Part shown: positions 1 through 10,697 of the stretch, piece by piece
How positions within the stretch are numbered: position 1 is the first letter of the stretch
Layout of the letters: each line of letters opens with the position of its first letter
Assembly (NCBI GenBank): GCA_012934845.2
Contig: WNNJ02000457.1
Location: 62,001-126,000 of the forward strand
Length of the DNA stretch: 64,000 nt
Direction: 5' to 3'
Origin: Pomphorhynchus laevis
Taxonomy: Eukaryota > Acanthocephala > Palaeacanthocephala > Echinorhynchida > Pomphorhynchidae
Made by a program: the position numbers and the translations under genes
The notes under the pieces: model-generated
Databases searched by the model: none
Told to the model about the DNA's origin: nothing
Seen by the model: the letters and a program-made list of their open reading frames with translations, nothing else

Positions 1-1485
1 TATTATATTTTATATTATATGGTATGCATGAATGCTCATGCAAAAATATGTTTATTGTAAATTTAAATATGTCATCTTTACGATATAAATTCATAGTAGT
101 TTTAGTTAATGTTAATTTAATGTTCATATCGAGATATACACCTTCTTTATCATTTATATTGGTTTAGTTAAGAATAAGGCTTTCTGGATAAATGTGCTCA
201 CTAATTGAATAAAAATTATTAATAAAAAGTCATTTTTATGAATTGGCTAATAAATAACAGACGTTGTATCAGAATAAGGATTAGAGGTCATCAAGAGGAA
301 CTGCTATGTTATCAGGTTTCGGCCCCTGTTCCTTATGTGTTGATTTATGTATTTTACTATTTTCTGCTTGATGTTATTTTTATAGTAACCTAGTTTAAAA
401 TATGTATCTATTAAATTATTTAAATGATTTTGAAGAAAGCCAATATCATTACATATTGTTGCAATTCTTAAAATTTCATTATTTAATGTATTATATTTTA
501 TATTATATGGTATGCATGAATGCTCATGCAAAAATATGTTTTTGTAAATTTAAATATGTCATCTTTACGATATAAATTAATAGTAGTTTTAGTTAATGTT
601 AATTTAATGTTCATATCTAGATATACACCTTCTTTATCATTAATATTGGTTTAGTTAAGAATAAGGCTTTCTGGATAAATGTGCTCACTAATTGAATAAA
701 AATTATTAATAAAAAGTCATTTTTATGAATTGGCTAATAAATAACAGACGTTGTATCAGAATAAGGATTAGAGGTCATCAAGAGGAACTGCTATGTTATC
801 AGGTTTCGGCCCCTGTTCCTTATGTGTTGATTTATGTATTTTACTATTTTCTGCTTGATGTTATTTTTATAGTAACCTAGTTTAAAATATGTATCTATTA
901 AATTATTTAAATGATTTTGAAGAAAGCCAATATCATTACATATTGTTGCAATTCTTAAAATTTCATTATTTAATGTATTATATTTTATATTATATGGTAT
1001 GCATGAATGCTCATGCAAAAATATGTTTATTGTAAATTTAAATATGTCATCTTTACGATATAAATTAATAGTAGTTTTAGTTAATGTTAATTAATGTTCA
1101 TATCTAGATATACACCTTCTTTATCATTAATATTGGTTTAGTTAAGAATAAGGCTTTCTGGATAAATGTGCTCACTAATTGAATAAAAATTATTAATAAA
1201 AAGTCATTTTTATGAATTGGCTAATAAATAACAGACGTTGTATCAGAATAAGGATTAGAGGTCATCAAGAGGAACTGCTATGTTATCAGGTTTCGGCCCC
1301 TGTTCCTTATGTGTTGATTTATGTATTTTACTATTTTCTGTTTGATGTTATTTTTATAGTAACCTAGTTTAAAATATGTATCTATTAAATTATTTAAATG
1401 ATTTTGAAGAAAGCCAATATCGTTACATATTGTTGTAATTCTTAAAATTTCATTATTTAATGTATCTTTATTTTATATTATATGG
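1..1485 (-). repeat. Three tandem 487-bp copies of a Penelope-like element fragment
   Basis: The same unit starts at about 1, 489 and 976 and differs at only a few bases; the third copy ends near 1485. On the minus strand each unit carries a PLE reading-frame piece (304-531 and 791-1018 translate identically, with HEHSCIPYNIKYNTLNNEIL and a FKLGYYKNNIKQKIVKYINQH-like stretch). This matches the post-RT region of the PLE at 58590-59035. In the tandem copies it is fused to a conserved module reading GGCCGAAACCTGATAACATA on the minus strand, so the PLE frame ends in a few unrelated residues. PLEs are known for tandem partial copies, so this is likely an element-derived array. No intact protein is encoded. 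Confidence 0.85.
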
Positions 1486-1715
1486 ACCGAATTGCTTGTT
1501 TTATGCACAAATAAAACAATTTTTAAATTTAATGAAGTTGTATATGAACAAAACGATGGTCTCGCAATGGCAAATCCTCTAGCACCCCTTCTTAGTGAAT
1601 ATATGATAAATTGGGAATTAAATAATATAACTAAGATTGATGAAATGGTTATGTGTATTAGATATGTCGATTATACGTTTGTTAATTTAAAACTGTTCTT
1701 AAAAAAATAATACAG
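1486..1715 (+). pseudogene. Penelope-like element RT fragment, left part
   Basis: An open frame from 1492 to 1710 shows reverse-transcriptase palm features of PLEs: a F-K-F-N-E-V-V-Y-E-Q stretch, then G-L-A-M-A-N-P-L-A-P (family: G-x-AMG-x-P-L-x-P) and R-Y-V-D-Y (family: R-Y-x-D-D). The second catalytic Asp has become Tyr, so this RT is dead. The frame is cut by the LINE insertion that follows and resumes after about 6248. The insertion point lies between the catalytic motif and the FLDV motif of the PLE. The left edge abuts the tandem array and the N-terminal RT part is missing. Confidence 0.8.
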
Positions 1716-1950
1716 TTACAGATCAATACAGTTACAGTTTACAATACAATACAGTTTGAGATAAAATAACATACATTTGAGATCTAAAGTAAATACAATG
1801 AATCCTGTTTAACACCTAAAGGAATACGGATCTTCGACGGATTTAAAAACAGTATTGGTAATTAAAGTTCTTACAACAGTTTAAACTATCTTGATACTCA
1901 TTAACTACTTACAAACGAGGAACACAAAACAACGAGGAACGAAATTACAA

Positions 1951-3252
1951 ATGACAAGAGGTCGACCACGTAAAGCAGCTGTTGTTCCTTCTAAGCGAGA
2001 TGATGACAGTGAGCGTTCAGTAAGACAACATGAAAGTCGGTCCAAAGACGAGCAAGCCTTGCAGGCCAATTCTGTTGATATCTCCCAGGACATATCATCT
2101 ACAGACGGAAGTAGTCACCGTGACATTAAATGTTCTAATTCACAATGTCCTGTTTGGACCACTGTGTGGATACCACGTCAACTACCTGTCAATTTCCTTG
2201 ATAAAGATTTTATTTGTGGATTTTGCGCAGCTACTTTACAGACAAACGTTCTCGAACTTCAGAGACAAGTATGTTCGTTGCTAACGGGTAACATGGTACC
2301 ATCACCAAATAGTTCATATGCCCAGCTAGACTCAGTGTCACGTCATGTTCCTAATCGTTCTACAAGCCAATCAAATGATACTGTTCGACATACTGTTTGC
2401 AACCAATCGATTTTTTGTGATGACATTCCCGGAAGAGATCAAAATATGCCTAAGAATATTGGCGAACAGACGGTTTCGGTTAACAATGGTGTGCCTCTTG
2501 TAATACGACCGACCAGTTATATGACTGAAACGGCTATAAACAACGACAAAACTTTGCATACCCGGTCATTTGATAGATCGCAAACTCCCGCAATTCGTAT
2601 AAACCAACTATCTCATAACACGCAACCTGTTAAGGTAGATTGTATTAATGATTTTCACGAAAAGCACAATCGTACCCTTGTACATAGTACTGGTTGCTCA
2701 AACAGACCCCGTTCAAATGCTGCTTGTGATAGAAACAAATGCATTTTAATTGCTAACATTAAGGAGTCCGATGCCCTAAACAATCAGGCCAGACTTGATG
2801 ATGACTTAATACATGTCAGATCCATTCTAACGACTGTCTTAAATGGATCATCATCTTGTGAAGCTGTGAGAGATATGCGTCTCAAAGCTGTCTTCCGGCT
2901 AGGTCGTGCTCCTTCGTCCGTCAACGATCGACCACGCCTCCTCAAAATTGTGTTTACTTCATGTGAAATTGTGCAGCTCATACATCGTAACTCATTTCAC
3001 CTCAAAGGTTCCGGCACCCGTATTCTTAGAGACCTGGACCCCGCTGATCGTACACGTTTATCAATGGCAAAATCGGAACTAGCTCAAAGACTGGCACATG
3101 GTGAAAACAACCTAACAATTCAGAATTTTCAGGTAGTGCGGCGGCGCCTCCACATCCGTTGGCAAGGTCTTTTGAACAAAGCAAATATTGCTTCCCAGCG
3201 TGCTCCGACGCCGACCGCATGCCTACAGAGTGCATCTACCAAAATTTCATAA
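1951..3252 (+). CDS. CR1-like LINE ORF1 protein (nucleic-acid chaperone type)
   Basis: Predicted 433-residue protein from the ATG at 1951; the frame is open further upstream but without an ATG. It starts basic (M-T-R-G-R-P-R-K). A zinc-finger-like cluster follows with Cys at about residues 61, 66, 89 and 92 (C-x4-C-x22-C-x2-C), resembling the PHD-like finger of CR1-type ORF1 proteins. The middle 150 residues are polar and low in complexity. The last third contains an RRM-like segment beginning NKCILIANIKESD and a basic C-terminal domain with the NLTIQNFQVVRRR motif, as in L1/CR1 ORF1 proteins that bind element RNA. The same C-terminal motif recurs in the relics at 16152, 27608 and 30600. Role in RNP formation is inferred from the family. 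Confidence 0.85.
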   Translation: MTRGRPRKAAVVPSKRDDDSERSVRQHESRSKDEQALQANSVDISQDISSTDGSSHRDIKCSNSQCPVWTTVWIPRQLPVNFLDKDFICGFCAATLQTNVLELQRQVCSLLTGNMVPSPNSSYAQLDSVSRHVPNRSTSQSNDTVRHTVCNQSIFCDDIPGRDQNMPKNIGEQTVSVNNGVPLVIRPTSYMTETAINNDKTLHTRSFDRSQTPAIRINQLSHNTQPVKVDCINDFHEKHNRTLVHSTGCSNRPRSNAACDRNKCILIANIKESDALNNQARLDDDLIHVRSILTTVLNGSSSCEAVRDMRLKAVFRLGRAPSSVNDRPRLLKIVFTSCEIVQLIHRNSFHLKGSGTRILRDLDPADRTRLSMAKSELAQRLAHGENNLTIQNFQVVRRRLHIRWQGLLNKANIASQRAPTPTACLQSASTKIS

Positions 3253-6128
3253 GAAACTCTATTGTCTTGTTCAAGTCGGGAACTCAAAAGAGTTCATCAT
3301 CTAAATGTACAATAAACAAAGCTTCCCACCAAATTCTATACTCTAATGTGCGTAGTGTGTTAAATAAAATTGATGAGATTGGATTACTGATTCACGACCA
3401 TCAACCGATAATTGCAGCTTTTACGGAATCGTGGCTAAACCCTTCTATCTCTGATAATGAAATTTTGTTGAAAGGATATAATGCGTGCCGCAGCGATAGA
3501 ATAGCTAAACAGGGTGGTGGTATATTACTATATATACGTGACACAATAAAGTTCCGTGTCGTAGAAACTTTTAACGACCCCCTAACTTCAAACGAACTTT
3601 TAGCGGTCAGATTATACCGGCCATTCTCCTTGATACTTGTAGTCGTTTACCGCAGCCCTACTTCATGTACTGATAGCATCGTGCAACGTTTATACCAGCT
3701 ATCGGACCCTAATAAGCCAATATTGGTTGTTGGTGACTTTAACATGCCTACAATAGATTGGAATACATACAGTTTTAATTCGCCTTCTGACTTTGGTTCG
3801 ATTGTGTTACTTCAAACAATCAATGATCTATACCTTACCCAACATGTCAATGGATTTACCAGAATATCTTCTACGTCTCGTTCTCTTCTTGATCTGGTTT
3901 TGTCTGCTCCAGGACATATTGTCACTAGCGTTAATCACTTGGATCCAGTTGGTTGTTCTGATCATGTCACCTTATTAATAGATCTTGGAATAAGTATCCC
4001 TATATATAATTCTTTTGTTAATAGATTCAACCCTTTTAAAGCCGACTACAACAAAATAAAGGAGTTCCTTTCTACCGTTTCGTGGCCTGATGCTTATACT
4101 GTGGGTATTGATTCCGCCTGGCTGTTTTTCAAAGACACCTTGTATTCAATACTTACCCGCTACGCTCCAATTGTACGTCAAACTGACGTCGGCTTATCTC
4201 CTCGTTGGTTTAATCGAGAACTCAAACAAGCACTGGCTCGACGACGCAAGGCATATTGTAATTATAAAGCAGGTAACTCTAGTTTTGAGCAATACCGACA
4301 GTATAGAAACAGGGTAACATCCTTGAAGAGACGTACGAGAGTAATCTTTGAAAAGAAATTATCCCAACGATGTCGTCGTGATCCTGGCTCACTCTTCAAA
4401 TACATTTCATCAAGAAAACGTATAGCTAACACTTTCTCCTCTATTCTCGATAGCCAAGGTGATTTGGTATTGGACTCAAAGAAAATTGCGAACGTATTCG
4501 GCACACACTTCACATCGCTGAATTCGTCACTGAATGCTTCACCGCAAATAACTGACAGTTTGTATTGTTTGGTAGCTAATACTACTTCTGACCTTGATAA
4601 CTTCATTAGACCTGACTTAGTGTACAGCGAGTTGTCCCGTCTGAAATGCACATTAAGTGCTGGTCCGGATCTATTGCCGTCAGCATATCTTCGCAACCTA
4701 GCTGACATCATATACCTACCTCTATATAATATCTTCTGTGCAACACTTGTGCTAGGAAAGATTCCCTCAGACTGGAAGCGCTCTATTATCTGCCCAATAT
4801 TAAAACAGGGGTCTCGTTCTGACATCTGTAACTACAGACCGATTAGCCTCACATGTGTCTGCTGTCGCGTACTGGAACGCTTACTTCTGCGAAAAGTCAC
4901 CACTCACCTAGAAACGAACCATATTCTAGCCCCTGAACAACATGGTTTTCGAAAAAATCATTCAACGCTAACGAATTTGTTGTTATCACACGATAGCTGG
5001 ACCAGATATTATGATTCTGGTATTCCGGTTGACGCCATCTTCTTCGACTTCTCTAAGGCATTTGATACAGTCCTTCATGCTAATTTAATTCAAAAACTGC
5101 GTAATATCAACCTTGATGAGTGTTTAGTTCGCTGGATTATTGAATTTCTGTCTGACCGTCATTGCTTCGTAAGGGTAAACGACGAATTATCTGATCGCTT
5201 CCCTACAAATCTTGGAGTACCTCAAGGAACTATACTCGGTCCAGTTCTTTTCAGCATATACATTAACGACCTCATTCCTAAACTTGGATCTGAGTGTGTT
5301 CTTTATGCTGATGATTTAAAAATTTGGCGCCCCATATATTTGGACTCAGATGTTGACATCTTGCAGTATGATATTAACACCATAAATGACTGGTCGATTT
5401 TGAACGGGTTAAAATTCAATTTGAAAAAGTGTGCCTACATTTGTATATCAAGACGTCCGGCCGAGTCAGCTCATATTTATCATATAAACAACAGTGTTAT
5501 TCTTAGGACGAACTCATACAGGGATTTAGGTGTTTATGTATGTTCTAACTTATCGACACGTTTACATACTGACACTACATGTTCCAAAGTGAGAAGAGTC
5601 ATCGGCCTGATTCGCCGAGCTCTTGTTCATATTGACATCTCATGCTTTAAAACAATCTCACAAGCACTTATTTTGAGCATCCTCCTATATGCTTCGCCAG
5701 CTTGTTACCCAATCACCTTACGAGAACGTTATAATCTAGAGTCTGTATTCCGATCAGCAACTAAAATGGTAAAAGCGGTTAGACATATGGAATATCAAGA
5801 TCGGCTCTCGAGTTTGGGAATGAGATCGCTTCAGTATCTGCGCGACAAGGCGGACCTGTGCCTAGCCTGGCAGATTTTACACGACAATCGCCATCCACTC
5901 AGATCGCTAATGCATACGCGCGATATAACCTCACTTCGTGGTCATCAGTTCATGCTAAAAACACAACGATTACGCTACAAACGAACATCCCTATACTTCC
6001 AACGAATCGTTAATACTTGGAACCACCTTGCTGACACAACAGTAGCATCCTCGAATCTGGCTTCTTTTAAACGAAATCTGGAGGAAGATCCCTTCTTGAA
6101 GACGAAGATCGAGTCAGAGAACATATGA
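3219..6128 (+). CDS. CR1-like LINE ORF2: AP-type endonuclease plus reverse transcriptase
   Basis: Intact frame of about 969 residues from the ATG at 3219, which lies 34 bases before the ORF1 stop; the open frame extends upstream to 3159. Residues about 40-255 form an APE-like endonuclease with Y-S-N-V-R-S, T-E-S-W (catalytic Glu), G-D-F-N-M-P and C-S-D-H. The reverse transcriptase follows with NYRPISLTC, QHGFRKNHST, FFDFSKAFD (catalytic Asp near residue 610), GVPQGTILGPVLF and L-Y-A-D-D-L (catalytic Asp pair near 698-699). A C-terminal region ends with an LRGH motif shared by the other CR1 copies here. All key residues are present, so the enzyme could perform target-primed reverse transcription. 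The overlap suggests reinitiation or coupled translation. Confidence 0.92.
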   Translation: MPTECIYQNFIRNSIVLFKSGTQKSSSSKCTINKASHQILYSNVRSVLNKIDEIGLLIHDHQPIIAAFTESWLNPSISDNEILLKGYNACRSDRIAKQGGGILLYIRDTIKFRVVETFNDPLTSNELLAVRLYRPFSLILVVVYRSPTSCTDSIVQRLYQLSDPNKPILVVGDFNMPTIDWNTYSFNSPSDFGSIVLLQTINDLYLTQHVNGFTRISSTSRSLLDLVLSAPGHIVTSVNHLDPVGCSDHVTLLIDLGISIPIYNSFVNRFNPFKADYNKIKEFLSTVSWPDAYTVGIDSAWLFFKDTLYSILTRYAPIVRQTDVGLSPRWFNRELKQALARRRKAYCNYKAGNSSFEQYRQYRNRVTSLKRRTRVIFEKKLSQRCRRDPGSLFKYISSRKRIANTFSSILDSQGDLVLDSKKIANVFGTHFTSLNSSLNASPQITDSLYCLVANTTSDLDNFIRPDLVYSELSRLKCTLSAGPDLLPSAYLRNLADIIYLPLYNIFCATLVLGKIPSDWKRSIICPILKQGSRSDICNYRPISLTCVCCRVLERLLLRKVTTHLETNHILAPEQHGFRKNHSTLTNLLLSHDSWTRYYDSGIPVDAIFFDFSKAFDTVLHANLIQKLRNINLDECLVRWIIEFLSDRHCFVRVNDELSDRFPTNLGVPQGTILGPVLFSIYINDLIPKLGSECVLYADDLKIWRPIYLDSDVDILQYDINTINDWSILNGLKFNLKKCAYICISRRPAESAHIYHINNSVILRTNSYRDLGVYVCSNLSTRLHTDTTCSKVRRVIGLIRRALVHIDISCFKTISQALILSILLYASPACYPITLRERYNLESVFRSATKMVKAVRHMEYQDRLSSLGMRSLQYLRDKADLCLAWQILHDNRHPLRSLMHTRDITSLRGHQFMLKTQRLRYKRTSLYFQRIVNTWNHLADTTVASSNLASFKRNLEEDPFLKTKIESENI

Positions 6129-6247
6129 ACAATAGAAAGTACACTCTACATTTTCATTTTCTACATTTACTTTTTCTGATTGTGACGCAACTTGTAATGA
6201 GCCTTGCTGCTCACTTTGTTGTCTATTGATAATAATAATAATAATAA

Positions 6248-7090
6248 CACAAGTGATGCACAGGACGTATTTAGAGCAATAAATTGTTTGATGAAAATAT
6301 TCAGTGGACAATAGAATTAGAATTAGATTATTAACATTTTTAGATGTCGTCGTTAGTAGAACATCAAATATTATTTTAAAAGCATCCGTTTATTATAAAA
6401 ATTCAAATAATTTAAATATTGTTTCGTGGAATCCAAATGTCCCAACATCTTGCAAAATATCTGCAGTCAATACAAATGAACTTGAAACTAAATTTAATAA
6501 GTGAATTAAAAACGGTTTTCATCATGGGCAATTAAAAAGGCTTTCTACGAAAGTACCAAAAATGATAAACAAGTTGTTTATGGCCCAGAACGAGAAAATG
6601 AATACATAGGATTACCATTTATAAATAATTTTCGGAATATTAATTTTAAAAGATTTGTGTCAAACAATAAAATATTGTTTTGTATAATCGTCAAATTTCA
6701 AAACTACACAACATTTTGAAAAAGAAACAGGAAACTTAATAATGATGGAGTTGTTTGTGAAATTTCTTGTTTAGAATGCGATAAAATATACATGGGTTAA
6801 ACAGGCCAACCATTTTAAAACAATAAAAATACACACTCAAAAAGAGCCTAAATAGCGCGCCATTGTTGACCATAGTTTAAATTTAGATCACAATATTGAT
6901 CCATACCTACAGTTGAAAAAGAGCCAGTAGTTCCAGCAAAAGAATATTGACTATAATAATACTGTTGTTTTAGCAAAAGAAACCAATTGTTTAAATATAA
7001 CAATTATTGGGGCTTATTACATTCATAATATAAAACCATGTTGGGACATAAATATTCCAGGAATGCCGTATTTTATCATTACTTCTTTGT
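6248..7090 (+). pseudogene. Penelope-like element, right part: RT end and GIY-YIG endonuclease
   Basis: This continues the PLE interrupted by CR1-A. Right after the LINE tail, frame-shifted sequence reads a LFDENIQWTIE-like stretch, then F-L-D-V-V-V-S-R, the motif that follows the catalytic box in PLE reverse transcriptases (open frame 6304-6504). About 6745-6800 gives E-I-S-C-L-E-C-D-K-I-Y-M-G, the start of a GIY-YIG endonuclease; 6860-6900 gives A-I-V-D-H-S-L-N-L-D-H, and about 6965-7060 shows its C-terminal part. Several stops and shifts make it a pseudogene. The two halves joined would span RT palm to endonuclease with almost no loss at the insertion site. Confidence 0.75.
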
Positions 7091-7148
7091 AAATCATAGA
7101 CTAACTGTTAGTTTATAAATAGTTGATAATGATCCATCAGTGATAAAG

Positions 7149-7386
7149 AATTATTGGAGCTGGACCAAAGAAAGGAGGAAAATTTTATTTGATATTTCGC
7201 TGGCCTCTGTTAGCATCTTCTGAAGAGAAATGATGCTCTTCTTTTCTAAAGAGCATCTTCAGAAAAGAAACTTCTTTTCTGAAGAGCATCTTCAGAAAAG
7301 AAACTAACTTTTGATATTTCGCTAACAGAAGTTAGCGAAATATCGAAAAGAATTTCCTATTTTCTTTGATCCAGCTCCAATAATTA
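7149..7386. mobile_element. Foldback MITE with about 65-bp inverted repeats
   Basis: The ends are inverted copies: the left begins AATTATTGGAGCTGGA and the right ends with the complement, TCCAGCTCCAATAATT. Similarity extends inward about 65 bp to a shared GATATTTCGCT...TGTTAGC. The centre holds several near-copies of AGCATCTTCAGAAAAGAAA in both orientations, and a separate short hairpin (GATATTTCGCTAAC / GTTAGCGAAATATC). No coding capacity is seen. A target-site duplication is not clear, so superfamily is unassigned. Confidence 0.75.
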
Positions 7387-8060
7387 TTTAAAAATAACTT
7401 TATTTATTTATTTCTATTATTTTTTTTCAAAATAGACATATCGAATTTTTAACTATTTGAATTTGGATTGAGCTATTTAGTTTAAAGTTTTTTAACTATT
7501 TGGTTTAAAGTTTTTCATCAATTGTTTAAATTTTAATTAAAAATTAATTTTATTAATTTTGTAGTCGATAAATATTAAATTTATAGCGACATGTTCAATT
7601 TGCAATACTACGTGAGGAGACGTGATAAAGAATGAATATTGAATGCATTAAATGTGGATATAGGGAATAGTATGATTCAGGGTTTTTATAATTTTAAAAA
7701 ATTGAAATTTAAATAACTTCTGTGGCATTTTAGGTAGAGTTTTTGTCCACTCTCTATTTGCCAAAGTTTGGATAATTAACGTTTATATGTTTCTCAATCT
7801 TGTAAAATTAACAAAATTATTGTAATACACCGCATATTAAAAATTCTGATTACCCACTGGGGCAATATAGTTATCTCCCATTGTGGATTAATGCCCCCCC
7901 CCAAAAAAAATACTTTAGTACGAGCAGGATACTATACGTACTAACGTGTAGCATACTACACGTTATTTGTTATTAGTATGTTATGTGGTACACGTACAAA
8001 ATTCAATACCTACTAGAACTACTAGAATAACTACTAGAAACAATAACTACTAATTGTTCA
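7387..8060. other. AT-rich non-coding stretch
   Basis: No reading frame, repeat family or RNA gene was recognised. There is a short C8A8 run near 7896-7911 and several small inverted repeats around ACACGT near 7940-8000. It separates the MITE from the I/Jockey-group LINE and may include that LINE's 5' leader. Confidence 0.5.
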
Positions 8061-9453
8061 TTGGCATCAATTATAAAAATCGGAGGTTCAAACACTTTCA
8101 ACTCAAGCAAATTTTCAGCGAAAAACACAGATATTTCGATGGATTCAGATGGAAAGAATGTATTTTCTGACTTAAAATCGACATTACAAGACTTTCAGGT
8201 AAGTGATGTTTCACTTAACATAAATTCTGACTCGGGGGAATTCCCCCGTTACAAAAAGAAAACAATTTGGCGATTATTATGTCCACCGAGCCCACCAAAA
8301 GGCATTACTTATTTAATGTTTTTCTACGAAAGTTTGTACAAGACTACCCTGGCAGGGTAGTCTTCAATTATATCAAGATATTATTAAATTCACTAAAAAT
8401 TTCGTTCGCTACCCAGGACCTGATGGTAGCTTATAAATCTTACTTCGATAAACATCTGACCCAATTGGGAACATTAGAGCTAAAGACTGTCCAGGATACA
8501 TTAAAAATCACTAATTTTCCTCAGTTTTTGGATGCTAATGACACTGAGATTCTCAAAAAACAATACAAACTCGGTTCAATTCGGACTTTAAATTCTAAAT
8601 CCGAGGACGCCCTCTCAGTGGCGTTCGTCACCTGTGATGTTGATAACGCACACACTTTGTGCACAAATTCAGTTAATCCCTTTATAGGGTATAATCTAAA
8701 GTTCTCGATCATAGAAACAAACTTGACGTTTCCTCATTGTAATCATTGTCATAAGTGAGGGCATTAAGCCTCCACTGGTAAAGAATTAAAAATATGCGGC
8801 GTCTGCACGAACGCTCTATGCCCCACCATGTCGAGTGGTGACAGATGCGATGCCAATCCGGTCTGTTGTAACTGTGGCGGAGATCACCCGGCGTGGTCCC
8901 GCCGTTGCCGATCCTTTAAAGAATATCGAAATAAGTATAAGCCAGTTGCTTCTTCCCTAACAAAAGCTATGCCAAAGTCACGGTCGATGGTTCCTCTGAT
9001 ACAACAAAGATTTATTGTACTCATCATTTGGTCGGCTTCATCAATTATCCTCGTGTGAACACGAGGATAATTGATGAAGCCGACCAAATGATGAAACTCG
9101 CTCGTGTATGCAATTATTCATTCTATTTATTGTACTTATTGGATAACACAAAAAAAGACGATTTTAGCACAACTCCAACAAATGCTGCCCCCCTTCTAGG
9201 GGCCTTCCTTAAGGCGCCGCCAGTACCGTCTGAAGTGGCTATTCCTAAATCAAAGAAGAGGGGCGCATCCGCCCTGACCGTCCCCCCCCCAATAAAAATG
9301 GGAAAGCTCCTGAAATTGGCCTTTGGAAATGAAGATATTGCCCAGGGAGTACCGACCCCGATAGAGCTAGAGGTGGGAAGGGCAACCTTCCCACCCCTGG
9401 CTCTGTCAAGGTTGGCTGCTCCCGTCCAACTAATCCGTCACAATGGTGTGTAA
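8061..9453 (+). pseudogene. LINE ORF1 (Gag-like, CCHC zinc knuckles), broken
   Basis: Pieces in three frames: 8061-8358 (acidic N-terminal part), 8267-8758 (central domain with V-F-L-R-K-F-V-Q-D-Y-P-G), 8828-9058 and 9028-9453. The third piece contains C-C-N-C-G-G-D-H-P-A-W-S-R-R-C, a typical C-x2-C-x4-H-x5-C knuckle of Jockey/I/R1-group Gag proteins; an upstream ICGVCTNAL remnant suggests a second knuckle. The last piece keeps R-I-I-D-E-A-D-Q-M-M and a proline-rich tail. The frame is disrupted where the palindrome at 9021-9094 repeats this sequence in reverse. The protein normally packages element RNA. Confidence 0.75.
9021..9094. repeat. Perfect snapback palindrome inside LINE ORF1
   Basis: Bases 9021-9056 and 9059-9094 are perfect reverse complements (36-bp arms) separated by two bases. 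The right arm matches the expected Gag frame (R-I-I-D-E-A-D-Q-M-M), so the left arm is probably an inverted copy. Overlapping frames on both strands here translate nearly identically because of the symmetry. Confidence 0.9.
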
Positions 9454-9461
9454 GCCCGAGC

Positions 9462-10697
9462 CTTTTTCACTGAATATTCTTCAGTGGAATTCGGGAGGTG
9501 CTTCTGCCCATAGGCTTTTATCTGGTAGAGGCGCAGATCTTATAATCCTTCAGGAGACGCGGTCTATCCGTCTCCCTCAGGACATTAACTCGATTTATCC
9601 CTAAGCACATTTATTCCCACTATACTCCGTACATAACCCCGCCTCACTCCTCCTCATCTCAAGGACTCTTGACCTTAGTAAAATGCTCTTTAAAGTCTTC
9701 CAACATTTTACACTATTCTTGTCCAGCCCTGCCTTGATTAGTAGTTTTACTCGTTAAGAACGGTAAAAGCCTCAGTTAGCCAACGTCTACATTCGTCCAG
9801 GAGAGATTCACAAGAACCGTAATCTCCTGGATGGGATTATTGACGGCGGCTACGACACGGTACTAGGTGACTTCAACGACAGATCTGGTCGTTGGATTAA
9901 TGCAGCACTCCGCAGAGCCAGGAAAATTTATCTTATTCATAAACCTCCGTCCCCACGTTTCATTGCACATCAACGAATTCACTCCTCGACTTACTATTGC
10001 TCCACGAAAAGTGTTTGCTTAAACCTTTCTGCACGGAACAATCGCGGCAGCATCTGTCCACATCTCATGATCTAATACGTTGGCGGATAGAGGAGGATTC
10101 GCTGCTTCGTAGAAGATTCCACTTTGACCCTATCAGAGTGGCCTTCTTCCGTGCAGCTATCCAACGCTTCCCTCGAATTGGTAATGAGAGTTTAACCGAA
10201 TTTAATTCCCATCTCTCTTCGCAAGCCACTGCGTTTCTCTCGACTACCTATAAAGGTCGCATTTTTAGTCCCACTCCGACAAAACTCAAGGTCCTAGCTA
10301 GACTACTGCACTTCCCTGGTCTCTCTTCTTCGCCAAACAGACGCTCTCGACTGAATACTGGGGTACCAGATACTGGTTCAAGCTGAGTAAGGATAGGGCG
10401 AGTATTGCTCGTCTTAACCCTTCTCTTTCTTCCTTTTGGATGATATTCAAGAAGGAGAAGTTTGTTTGCTGGAGGGATAGGGCTGCGGGTTGGATCGGTA
10501 GTATAGGCCTTGACAAAGTTTTGAAGAAGTCACTCACCCTACACAATTATGGAGTTACACAATAACCGCAACCAATCCCGCCTTGGGGAGACTTCAGGGG
10601 TAGAGACTTATCTGTATTAGATATTCTCAATGCCTGGGGGCCTCTTCCGGGCACCTCCAAAACCGTCGCTCCTCTTTCTTCTCGGGTCTGTCAGCTT
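9462..10697 (+). pseudogene. LINE AP-endonuclease and linker, broken
   Basis: From about 9470 the frame reads N-I-L-Q-W-N-S-G-G, then A-D-L-I-I-L-Q-E-T, the first two APE endonuclease motifs, and stops at 9602. A further motif, L-G-D-F-N-D, appears near 9865-9885. The segment 9997-10386 is open (about 129 residues) and corresponds to the endonuclease-RT linker, including LRRRFHFDPIRVAFFRAA. Stops and shifts make this non-functional. Confidence 0.7.

Larger units (their letters stand above)
1715..6247 (+). mobile_element. CR1-like non-LTR retrotransposon, apparently complete (CR1-A)
   Basis: The element has a 5' untranslated part of about 230 bp, ORF1 (1951-3252), an overlapping ORF2 (3219-6128) and a 3' tail of AAT repeats (about 6227-6246). 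Its 5' leader resembles bases near 13430-13480 ahead of CR1-B, which supports the left boundary only roughly. It sits inside a Penelope-like element whose frame stops before it and resumes after it. Both ORFs are uninterrupted, unlike every other LINE here, so this is the youngest and possibly a functional copy. A clear target-site duplication was not resolved because the target itself is AAT-rich. Confidence 0.85.

Noticed and set aside
4262-4825. 187-codon open frame on the minus strand
   Set aside because: Antisense to the intact CR1-A ORF2, with no family features; a shadow of the RT gene.
8884-9087. Minus-strand frame sharing residues with the plus-strand Gag frame
   Set aside because: The resemblance is produced by the palindrome at 9021-9094; the minus frame is not a gene.
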